Below, piece after piece: positions 54,681-64,000 of a stretch of 64,000 nucleotides of DNA. Origin of the DNA: Sambucus nigra (Eukaryota; Streptophyta; Magnoliopsida; Dipsacales; Adoxaceae). Under the pieces are notes generated by a model. That model worked only from the letters and a program-made list of their open reading frames with translations. It was not told the origin of the DNA and did no database searches. Numbering within the stretch: the first letter of the stretch is position 1; every line of letters begins with the position of its first letter. The position numbers and the translations under genes are program-made. The stretch covers positions 124,001-188,000 of the forward strand of contig CASBWL010000415.1 of NCBI GenBank assembly GCA_949130495.1, read 5' to 3'.

Positions 54681-55130
54681 ATGTTTGTTCTTACTTTGTT
54701 TGTAGCCTCTCTCATGGGGTCCATGGTAATGGCATGGACAATGAGTGCGAGTTCAACCCTAGCGGCTCGACTAAAGCTAGACGGTTTGGGTGCATCGATG
54801 TATTGGTACACTTTGTTTCAACTTCAATCATTTTCGAGCGAGCTAATTCTTTTTTTCATGAACCGAGAGACTAATATCGGGGAGGAATGCTGTAATGCAA
54901 TTGGAACCATTCAACGCAATTGCTGGCCCACATTGCTCGGGGCCATCAGATTCACGGTCGAAGAAGGGAACATCCTATATGGCTTCTGTGATAAATCCAA
55001 GAAGAACATTTCTACGAAGTCCTATCATTTGGTCCCATTGTTTGATGTCAATTTTATAATAAATGGGAGTTTAATTAATGAACCAATAAGATTATCTTTG
55101 ATCTCTAGTTTCATATTCCTAGGGGTGTAA
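54681..55130 (+). CDS. EC1-like: EC1-like copy 2, start-shifted, two cysteines lost
   Basis: The only uninterrupted EC1-like ORF: 149 residues from ATG 54681. The ancestral ATG (as in copies 1 and 3) is ACG at 54666-54668, so translation could begin only five codons downstream. The shortened start MFVLTLFVASLMGSMVMA still looks like a signal peptide. Prolamin-like motifs are STLAARLKLDGLG, SELILFFMN, CCNAI, CWPTLLGAI and GFCDKSKKN. The first conserved Cys is Tyr (ASMYWYTL) and the second is Phe (QSFSSEL); the other four are present. If expressed it would be secreted from the egg cell, but loss of two of six cysteines makes the normal fold doubtful. No intron, as usual in the family. Pseudogene or diverged gene: undecided. 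Confidence 0.75.
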   Translation: MFVLTLFVASLMGSMVMAWTMSASSTLAARLKLDGLGASMYWYTLFQLQSFSSELILFFMNRETNIGEECCNAIGTIQRNCWPTLLGAIRFTVEEGNILYGFCDKSKKNISTKSYHLVPLFDVNFIINGSLINEPIRLSLISSFIFLGV

Positions 55131-56176
55131 CTCATCTATAGTGTTTGAATGCATGTTATGTTTTACATTTGTGTCATTGATGTTGTCTTATTAATCTTTC
55201 ATAAGATGAATGGTTAAAGTGAAATGAAAATCTCTTTTTAATGTTTAATTTCTGCAACAAGAATAATTATAGCTTTGTAAAGGATACTCAAAACTCAACT
55301 AAAATTACACTTAGAGTAAATGTCAGAAATCACAAATTTTTTAACATGTGTAATTACATAAATGTTCTTCTCATTTAATCGTGTTTAATTTAACAATTTT
55401 TTTCTTTGTTTTTAAGAGATAAAAAGTGCATGTTCCCTTTGACTAGTGTATAACTGATTTTTCAATAATATACACATGAAATTTTGTAATGCATACATGG
55501 TTATTTGTAATGTTTATACAACTTTTTTGTAATTTATATGTCAAATTTTATAATGTGTAATAAAGATATATAATGTAAATGTGTTAAATTTGTGTACACC
55601 GTGGCATGTAAGATATACCCATTACAAAAAAATGTGTTAAAGACAATCTTATTGACCACAAACTAAATTAAGGGACTCTAAAAAAATTGTTACGTTATTC
55701 TGGACATTTAGTGGTTATTTGAAAAATAAAAACTAGAATTTCGTTTCTTGAACATTAACAAACATAAAACATAAGCTACTTGGGGAACATGTAAATGACT
55801 GGGATTATGATAACACATTTCAGAAATTTGAAATATTGTTATTAAAAAACAGATCAAAAACAAACATTTAATGTTTTCGGGAATGTGAATTATTGACTTC
55901 AAGAACTGGCCAGCAACCACCCGTGCATAGTCGTTTTTTTCAATTTTTTCCTTCTGTCTCTCAGTTTTTACTTTCTTGTTTACATTTTGGTAAGAGTCAA
56001 GTCCTATCAATTCGTTCAGTAACTCAGAACATCACTTGTAATTTTTTGTTGTTTTAATTAAAGTTTTGTGTTGACAAAAAAAACTTATTGGCCACAAAAT
56101 AAATAAAGGATCAAATACCAAAAAGTCCATCGAATATTGTTTAATACACATTTACTTCAAGCTTTTTATTTTGTGC
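55131..56176 (+). other. 3' flank of EC1-like copy 2
   Basis: No gene. It parallels 42414-43480. Ends in a half copy of foldback element 1. Confidence 0.65.
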
Positions 56177-58109
56177 TAAACTTTGGGCTGAGTAATTTGT
56201 TGTTTGGTTTTGTTCTACGATTTGAGATGGGTCAGTATGTTTCAAACTCCCAAGGAAATAAGGTTAATTCTCAGGTAGAAACTTATGGCGACTCGGTTTG
56301 AGTTTTTTCTTATGAGTATTAGAAGTTCGGCCAGGATTTGAAACTCAGAGGCTCTTGATTGAATAAAATCAATGGTAAAAATAACAATACCTCCAACTTT
56401 TGCAAAGGCTCCAGGCTGGAATAAAATTGAAGGAATTTTGATAGAGGCGACCAGCTCATGCAGGGGTAAGATGGATGTATTTAGCCGAATTTTTTTTCTC
56501 TTTTTTTATGCCCGACGATACACTAATGATGCTGACATTGAGGTACGCCGAAGGATGATATTTATTTCGACGGAGTCTACAGCACCGGAGAATGGCTTTT
56601 TCTGTCCGTCAGTCGAAAGTCAAACAAACAACGTACATTGATAAAAAATCATTTTGACTAATAATTTTAACAGTTTTGTAAGGTTCACATGTGATACACT
56701 TGTGTTATTTTACGAGAGGTTCTACATGAACCGCATGTATAACCGCTCAGGGACCGCATTTTTTTCTTTTTTCCTTTTTTTGTATGTTTTGTATTCTTTT
56801 TTTAGCAGTTTTCTAGATATGAAAAAAGTCCTATTAATATAAAAAGAATAGTTTTTTATTAAAATTAAAAAGCTTTTTATTAAAATTAAAAAAATCATAA
56901 ATAAAAAAATTTATGTTTACTAATAAAAAATTGCTATAAAACTATTTTTTTAATTAAAAATAAAATTTACAAAAATAAATTTTAAATTAAAAAAAAAAAA
57001 CTATTTAATTTGATGTTTTCGAACCACATTCCCGAGTCCACAAAATTTGTTTAATGTGAGTCCGCGCCAGCGTCACCAATTAATCACGATAGTTTTTTAA
57101 TAAAAGTTCGCGATTAATAGAATTCAAATTCGCCTCAAACAAGGGAACTTAAATTCAAGGTTAACATTAAAACGATAATAGAACTTTATGGTTCCAATTG
57201 AAACATGAGGATTTAAATTTAAATTCAACTAAAACATTATGTGTTTACCCCAAACAATAATTCGCAGAAATTGAAATGTGACATTCATTATAGAAAAAAA
57301 ATATACCTATTGGATTAAATAGTTGGGTACTTTGGAAGATCTAGCCACATCATTTGTGAGTTAGGATGACAAAATGGTATTCAGTTAATTAATTCAGATG
57401 GACTTACCATCAAGGTTGACGTAGCATGGCTTATTTAAATTCAGGGTTTAAATTTGAACAATTCAAACTTAAAAGTTCATGTTGGAAATGATGTTAAGTT
57501 AAGGATTTTTTTAACCTTATTTTTTTGTTTGAGTGAAAATATATTTTTTTGACTTCGTGTGAAACAAATAATATATTAGTTTCACTTATAAGAAACCTTT
57601 AAGCAAAAGCTCAAGTTTAATTGGCCTTCAAATAGTTTTATCCAAATGAACCCTAATAGAGTTATTCGAAGAGTCAACTTTATTTCCATTAGATAATTAC
57701 CGAAAAATAAAATGAAGCAATGGGTCTTTTTTACCTTTCATAAAGACTAAATGTCTTTTCACCTTTATCAAATAAATGTGACATAAAAATACACACAAGG
57801 GTTAAATTAAAAAAAAAAAATCTTCTTCTCAATAATCTATAAGTAATTCATATATAAGTAATATGGGTAAGTAACATACAATATTTTGATTTTAAAATCA
57901 TTAAAAGTCGTCCAGTTTAGCTCTATACAACTTGTAAAAATAATTTGATCAAATTTCAATATTCGGCCTTCTAAGAGTCATTTCATGTGAAGAGAAAAAA
58001 AACTCTTCACCTCACCTAATTAATATACGAAAAATCCTTGGTTTCCTTCCTTTAATGCCAGTATGTCTCTTAGCTTCCCTAATGACATAACGTTTTCTCA
58101 AATTTTCAC

Positions 58110-58117
58110 TATATATA
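58110..58117 (+). promoter_or_regulatory. TATA box of EC1-like copy 3
   Basis: TATATATA, 78 bp before the ATG at 58188; same context as in copies 1 and 2. Confidence 0.65.
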
Positions 58118-58187
58118 CTAAACAAATTTTAGCTAAGGCACCTTCATACCAACCATATCTCTATCACTCCATTTTTTATCAAAAAAC

Positions 58188-58401
58188 ATGTCTTTCGGTT
58201 TGAAGCTTGTTCTCACTTTGTTTGTAGCCTCTATCATGAGGACCATGGTCATGGCACGGTCAATGACTGCGAGCTCAACCCTAGCGGCTTGGCTAAAGCT
58301 AGGAGGACTGGGTGCATCAATTTGTTTGGACACTTTGTTTCAACTTCAATCGTGTTCGAGCGAGCTAATTCTTTTTTTCATGAATGGAGAGATAAATATC
58401 G
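58188..58401 (+). pseudogene. EC1-like: EC1-like copy 3, 5' part
   Basis: ATG at 58188, signal peptide (LKLVLTLFVASIM) and STLAAWLKLGGLG. The first Cys is kept (ASICLDTL; the Trp after it is Leu) and the second is kept (QSCSSEL), followed by LFFMNGEIN. The frame is open until the solo LTR enters after TATCG (58397-58401). With the 3' part at 61380 it would have all six cysteines in one continuous frame, so before the insertion this was the most intact of the three copies. Confidence 0.88.
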
Positions 58402-61115
58402 TGTAACAACCCTTGCTTTTAGGTGTCTAATTTTATATTAATTTACCGTATGAGGTAATTATATAAAATGTGGGAATTGGAGTAAATATTAATTTCATGA
58501 TTTGGAAGTTAATATTTACGGGATTGTTGCATATTTACTGCATAAGAAAGTAAATATCATTCGGTGGTATGTTTATGGTGTCATATATTTTAAATGACAC
58601 TGTGGTTTAAATGAAACCGAAACTTGAAATAATTTATAAAAAAATTCGGATGCCATTTTAGAGGGAATAGTTAGTCCCGGAATGTGTGAGACAATCAAAA
58701 TAAGTGACATATTGTATTTTTGTATTTCGGGCAGTTTTACCTGGTTTTGACTTATATGCGTACTTGCGAATCATTTTAATGTGGTATTAACCATTTAACT
58801 TGGGAATTTAGACTTAAGCCACGATTAAGTCTTGCTTTTCATTTATACTCTTAAGTGGGTATTATTAAACAAAGAGAGAAAGAGAGAGGAAGAGAGCTTG
58901 GGAGAAAAGAGGAGAAAGAAGAGAAAAATGGAGATTGAAGATGGATTGTTGCCACTACACAAAGAAATCTGAGATTCCTACATCAAGGCAAGTTTTCTAC
59001 TTGCTAATATGTGATTTAAGATGAATAATTTGTGTGATAGTTGTGTATTTACATTTATGGATCAAAAATGGAATTTATGGTGTTTAAACCCTAATCTTGG
59101 TTTTTGGATGATGAAAGTGAGGATTATAGTAGTTATTAATCATGTAGGATGATTTTGGGTAGATAGTTGTTGTTGGGTGAGTTTAAAATGGAAGAGATTG
59201 GAGGATTGGGGAAGTTAGGGTTCATAACCCTTGAGCCATTCTTGGCAAATTCGCAGGGTCGAATCGATTCGGCCCTAGGGCAAATCGATTCGCTAAAGGG
59301 TCAGTTTTAGGTCTGTTAGGACCAAATATATTCGGTCCTAGACGAATTGATTTGGCGGGTTACAAAATGCCAGGTCTTTCAGTGCCAACCGATTCTCTTT
59401 TTGGGCGAATCGATTCGTTTTCCTGTGTTTTTGAGTTAATTTTATAACTCAATTACAATCCATTTTCTTGAGGTTTAGGACCAAAGAACGTTCTTTTATG
59501 AAGTAAATTTAGTGTCCTAGAGTCTTAGATGAGTTGAGTGAATACCCTAGAATAGAAATGGGTTATGTGGTGGTTTTTCCGGGGATATGCCAATTGATGT
59601 TAGGGCATTCTTTCTTCTTGTTGATTATTATGAAACTTGGAGTTGTAGTGTTACGTTTGGGAGACTTAGAAGCTCGATTGAGCTATATTAGTCTTGATGG
59701 TTCACTATAATACCGCAAACAAATCTTGGGAGAGAAAATTGAAACTGATTCATTCATTGAGGTATGTTAGTATTGGGTGATTTATGATAACACCCTAATA
59801 TGTGTGGAGATAAATTGAAAGTTATTCCCTTCTTTGAGGTTGTAATGACAATGTAAAGTACGTATGGCTACGGATGAACTGTAATATAATTTACAAAAAT
59901 GTAAATGATTATGGTTCCGTATAAATGGAACATACATATGAAAAATGGAAAGGAAAATGAAATGGAAATGGTAATGATTTTTGTAAATGATAATTTACTT
60001 AATCATGAAAATGGTGAATGATAATTTACTTGATTTTTTTGAAAATGGTAAATAAAATGGTTTAAACACACCCTCTCTAAATGCCATCATAAGGGAAGTT
60101 CGTGCGCGAGGTGAAGCCCCCTGGCTAATGAATGCAGGGTGGATATAGTCCTAGGCCATGTGAGCGTTTGTTGTTGAATATTTTTCTACGATGGGTAGGT
60201 AATTTCAGGTGTGGTTATGACTACCCCGCAGGCACATGGCCGCTTCCTGTCATCTTGCGTTGTAGGTGGCTAGGTTGTCTTGATTATAGGCCCTGGAAGA
60301 TGATGGTCATTTAGGGGCACGCACAGTGGGGAAACCCGGACGGGCGGTCTTAGAATCGTTATATTGATAAAATTATAACTATTCTTAATCAAGTGGGACT
60401 TGATGGATTATATGCCACAAAGAGAATAATGAAGTGCCACAAAGAGCACATTGAAATGCCACAAAGAGCATTTGAAAATGACTATTTTCCTGATAAGGAA
60501 AAGATTTTTACAAAAGGTAAAATTGAGATAAAAATGCCATATAGAGCATAAAATTGTGATTATATATATTTCCTGTTAAGGAAAAGATATATGAACTAAT
60601 CGGTGCGTATGATGAAAGTTTTAGATTAATGTTAATCATTTTTATTTTCTTGCTTAGCTAAATCAAATTTGTGATTAAGTGAATTGTCCTAGTGTATGCA
60701 TTGAATTGTGTAGGTAGATCCTTATTCCTATTAGTCATGATTTACCTTCATAACTGTCATACCTTTTATTCATCTGGTGATCATATAAAATCGGGCCCTG
60801 ACCCGTTCATATTTCTTGTTGTGCATGCATCTTGTATCCGTTCAGGTGGTTCCGCCACAAGGACGCCTTCTCTGACTTTCCTATTTCGGTGTTTTTGATG
60901 AGCCGTGATGCTTTGCGGGTATTACGGGACATATTGAAATAGACATTGTCATTCTTGTACTCTTGTTAAGATCAAGTCTTTTATTCGGGCGTGAGGCCCA
61001 AGCTTTTGTAATTGTTTAATGTAATGTATTATATAATTTATTAAATTTGTTTAATACTGTTGTAGAGTCTGCCGACCGACTGCATATTTGGTCCTTTTAA
61101 TCGTACACTTATTGT

Positions 61116-61158
<43 letters not shown>

Positions 61159-61379
61159 CTTGGGGTTTCCACTTTTCTTTTCAGAATTGGGTTGTTTAAG
61201 TTCTTTCTTTAACTTTAAAATAAAATTTTTGACAACCCATTTTCTGAAATATTGGGTGGTTATCCTGGATAGATTTTTATATTATTGTGATGCTGAGAAT
61301 GAATCCATCCATGATTCCTGTTATATTGGAGTATCGGGCTGGCCACCCCTTATTTTGGTGAGCGGGTTGTCACATATCG
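58397..61379 (+). mobile_element. solo LTR in EC1-like copy 3, target duplication TATCG
   Basis: The LTR is 58402-61374 (2973 bp), starting TGTAACAACCC and ending GGGTTGTCACA, with TATCG at 58397-58401 and 61375-61379. Same architecture as 38677-42263: TATA-like TTTATACTC near 58845, GA-rich leader (58870-58930), GGCAAG (58986-58991), palindromic cassette, and a 3' end sharing TGATGCTGAGAATGA. A (TA)n tract lies at 61117-61155. There is no internal region, so an ancestral full element was reduced by LTR recombination. Confidence 0.9.
59255..59420. repeat. CGAATCGATTCG palindrome cassette in solo LTR
   Basis: Perfect 12-bp palindromes CGAATCGATTCG at 59260-59271 and 59406-59417. Also a CAAATCGATTCGC copy (59281), a near-perfect 20-bp inverted motif GGACCAAATATATTCGGTCC (about 59319-59338), and diverged GACGAATTGATTTGGC and AACCGATTCTC copies. 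Confidence 0.85.
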
Positions 61380-61558
61380 GGGCGGGATGCTGCAACGCAA
61401 TTCGAACTATTCAACGCGATTGCTGGCCCACATTGCTCGGGTCCATCGAATTCACGACCGAAGAAGGGAACATCCTATATGGCTTCTGTGATAAATCCAA
61501 GAAGAACATATCTACCACGTCCTATCTTTGGTCCCATAGTTTAATGCCAATTTTATAA
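61380..61558 (+). pseudogene. EC1-like: EC1-like copy 3, 3' part
   Basis: Resumes in frame after the second TATCG: GAGCCNAIRTIQRDCWPTLL, then TTEEGNILYGFCDKSKKN. CC, CW and GFC cysteines are all present. A one-base deletion (CTATCTTTGG for CTATCATTTGG) after the last cysteine shifts the tail, which stops at 61558. Confidence 0.88.
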
Positions 61559-61611
61559 TAAAGTGGAGTTTTATTAACGAATAAATGAGATTATCTTTGA
61601 TCTCTAGTTTA

Positions 61612-64000
61612 TGTGACACCCCGACTAATTAAATACCGGGTAGCTACTCCTTTATTAAATTAATTCAAAATGCCAAGTTGGTTCAGTTAATAACATCACT
61701 GTCGAAAACATTTTAATAATTACTAACCACCTAGTATTTAAAAGCAAGTGCCAAATTTTAAGTTAAGTCTGATTAACATGCAGTAAAAGAATAATGAAAG
61801 AATAATAACCATTCACTATAATCAAATAATGAATAACCAACAACATAAATATAAACCGGAGGAAAACTCCTCACAACAATCCCACAACTGAAAATTAATA
61901 CTACAAGTCTGAATCCTGAATAATTACATGACAAAGGTCTGAATAAATGAAATAAATGAAATATCTCTAAAAGAAATGGGCGACATGCCCTACAACTGAT
62001 AACTGATGAATATCGAGTCAAGATAGATGAAGCGTCTACAAGCAAAGTCCTGTAACTTCCACAATCAGCTACAGCTCGTCACCTGAATGAGAATCCTATG
62101 CATGGTGTCCTTGTGGCTGGGCACCTAAAATGGTTTTTAAAAAAATAGATTTGAAAGCAAATGGGTCAGAGCCCGAAAGTGTAAAACATTTTGAAAACAG
62201 CAAGTGTTTTAATAACATTAAAACATTAAATGCAAAATATATGTTAGGACGTGCACTCACATGGAATTCTCACCTCTCGACTACATGTGCACTCCTAACG
62301 TACCGTACCCATCTGTAAGACATCCATATCTAACCAACCCGTAATAAGTTCTACCCCTTACTACTCGATTCCCACAATACAGTCTAGCGTTATCAAATAA
62401 ATAGAGGGCTTTACTTAAACTCAGATTCTCAATATGTAATACATTTCACTATCGGTTAAGCCGTTATGTTTTCTCAAAACAATACCATAATTTTATTCAC
62501 AATGTTAACATGAAAGTTCCCATTAATTAAGTGTATATTATTCACATCATAAATATACAATACAAGCACCCCGAGACTAAGGTGCGGTGCACACATACTC
62601 TTCTATCCATCCCGGTACATCACGTACATAAGGATCACGCATTTCGAATCTCTCAGGAATCGTTCAGATAACAACATCACAAATAATGGAGGCGAACACA
62701 GTCACATCACATGGGTCACGCACATACCTGCGCTCCCACGATCAGCAGACTTACTAACATCCCAATAAGTCCTTCTCTGACCTATGTTCATCGAGGTAAC
62801 CAGTATAAATCCGAGCAACACAAGGATTAGAGGGCCCTAAGCGAACGCAAACCTCCCGTGATAGCAAGTATGGTAGGTATGTCATACACATAAAATCAAT
62901 ACATATACTAAGTATTCACACATCTTAGTAATCACCATAATATATATTGGTGGTGTACTTCTCATTCTCGTACCGACATATAATACTACACACTTAATAT
63001 GTTCCCCGGTTAATATAATAAATTAGGCCGTCAATAGTTCGCACATCGTAATAGACTCTCACGTCATAATTCCTATATTCCCTTAGGTTCAAACTACACT
63101 TCTAGGTTTGACTCCTCATTATATCCCAAACATCCCAAATATATCAATTTATCATCAAGGGAAAGCTATCTCTACCCATACACAAGGTTACGGGGCACTC
63201 GGGATCAAAACAGGCTAAAAAGCCTAAACTGTCAACTCGTTCCAAGTCTCGTTCGAACGAGGTTGTTCGAACGAGAGTTCGTTCGAATGAACTGGCCTAT
63301 CTAACGAGGTCTCGTTCGAACGAAGTTATCAAACAAACTTCACCCTCGTTAAAAGTCAATGGTCAACTCGTTAGAAGCTCGTTCGAACGAGTTCGTTCGA
63401 ACGACCTGGGCAGGTCTTCTAATGAGCGACCAGATTCGAGCCCAGATTCTTATTTTCGTTTTTCCCATCTCTCTACACCTCAACTCTCATCCAAACATTA
63501 CTTCAATGATTGTTTAAGGTTCCTAATCGTCCCTAAACATCCTTAGGTCTCATATTAACATATTTGGGGGTGTTAATTCATCCTAGCATCATTCAAATAT
63601 CAAATCTCTACATATTTTTCCCAATTTCAAACACATGAACCCTAGAATTTATGAATCATCTAGAAGTCTAATTAAATCCATTTTTGGTTTCATACTAATT
63701 GTAATATCATCAGAATAATCATCAACTACAAACCTACGTGCAATTTCCTCATCAAGAATGTAATTTCTATTTCCAATTTAATGGGTTTTTCATTAACTCC
63801 CAAGAATAAATCAGATTTTTATATCAATTCCTACACATGGAAGAAACATTCTCTAATAAAACGAAATTAAAATCACTTGCCTTATTGGAATCTCTGATTT
63901 GATGACGAATTTGATGAATGGTTCTCTCTCTCTCTGCAGATTTCTCCTCTCCTCTCTCTCTACAAGCTTTCTTCTCCAAAGTTAATGGTGGCTAGGGTTT
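61612..64000 (-). mobile_element. chromovirus-like LTR in minus orientation, cut by window end
   Basis: The plus strand begins TGTGACACCCCG at 61612, which is the complement of an LTR 3' end like that at 42263. The minus strand shows, towards 64000, the GGCAAG block (63879-63884) and GA-rich leader (63915-63975) of the other two LTRs, in the same order. It is similar to the solo LTR 13573-15714 at its plus-strand start. It inserted into the 3' flank of EC1-like copy 3; the target duplication cannot be checked because the other end is outside the window. Confidence 0.75.
63245..63405. repeat. TTCGAACGA palindrome cassette in chromovirus-like LTR
   Basis: Six copies in 160 bp, including perfect CTCGTTCGAACGAG palindromes at 63248-63261 and about 63378-63391, plus TTGTTCGAACGAG, AGTTCGTTCGAATGAA, CTCGTTCGAACGAA and GTTCGTTCGAACGAC. 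The motif is the same as in the three copia-like LTRs at the other end of the window. Confidence 0.9.

Larger units (their letters stand above)
52640..56176 (+). repeat. tandem duplication unit 2 (3537 bp) with EC1-like copy 2
   Basis: It starts TAAACTTTGGGCT at 52640; the same start recurs at 56177, giving a unit of 3537 bp. Unit 2 ends within the left half of foldback element 1 (56130-56176). Unit 3 follows head to tail. Unit 1 (28369-29259 plus 42264-43480) matches the second half of the unit. Confidence 0.85.
56177..61611 (+). repeat. tandem duplication unit 3 with EC1-like copy 3 and solo LTR
   Basis: Head-to-tail copy of unit 2 beginning TAAACTTTGGGCT at 56177. It is interrupted by the 2973-bp solo LTR and truncated at 61611, shortly after the EC1-like gene, by the LTR that runs out of the window. 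Confidence 0.85.

Overview
The window looks like an AT-rich stretch of a flowering-plant nuclear genome. The evidence is nested LTR retrotransposons of plant lineages (SIRE-like copia gag, Tat/Ogre-type gypsy with two RNase H domains, chromovirus-like elements with 2-3.6 kb LTRs primed by initiator tRNA-Met), a plant L1 LINE with DUF4283 and zf-RVT domains, a Helitron end, MITE-like foldbacks, long AT microsatellites, and the only host gene family I recognise: EC1-like/ECA1 (prolamin-like domain) egg-cell-secreted proteins, which are specific to angiosperms. No tRNA, rRNA, operon or prokaryotic signal was seen. The species cannot be named from this sequence.

Layout. 1-4058: 3' part of a plus-strand gag-only copia-like element (gag remnant, 2 kb non-coding, polypurine tract, LTR). 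4059-6310: a decayed LTR-like stretch followed by a degenerate PBS. 6311-10888: a minus-strand relative with both termini, a nearly open gag and no pol. 10889-13190: another relative whose LTR has a PPT before it and a PBS after it. 13195-20870: minus-strand Tat/Ogre-like gypsy remnant, its RNase H split by a 2142-bp solo LTR with a perfect 5-bp target duplication. About 20870-28368: plus-strand Tat-type gypsy (5' LTR, PBS, gag, protease, RT, RNase H, second RNase H, integrase, minisatellite 3' UTR) with no 3' LTR.

28369-61611 is built on a tandem array of about 3.5-kb units, each with one EC1-like gene. Unit 1 is split by a 13-kb non-autonomous chromovirus-like element (29260-42263, flank GGCTT on both sides) whose 5' LTR contains a 5.5-kb L1 LINE. 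Between units 1 and 2 lie two MITE-like foldbacks, a roughly 7-kb probable Helitron (about 44479-51535) and large microsatellites. Unit 2 (52640-56176) has an uninterrupted EC1-like ORF that has lost its normal start codon and two of six conserved cysteines. Unit 3 (56177-61611) has the best-preserved coding sequence, split by a 2973-bp solo LTR with target duplication TATCG. 61612-64000 is part of a minus-oriented LTR of the same chromovirus-like architecture.

The most unusual pattern is a cassette of clustered short self-complementary motifs inside the LTRs. Three copia-like LTRs and one chromovirus-like LTR use TTCGAACGA. Two other chromovirus-like LTRs hold, at about the same distance from the LTR start, clusters built on different palindromes (GGTCGACC; CGAATCGATTCG). 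A Tat LTR has a looser set of CCTCGGCC/GGCCGAGG motifs. I know of no described function. Every protein-coding sequence seen is damaged or of doubtful function, so the window reads as a decayed egg-cell gene cluster buried in transposons.
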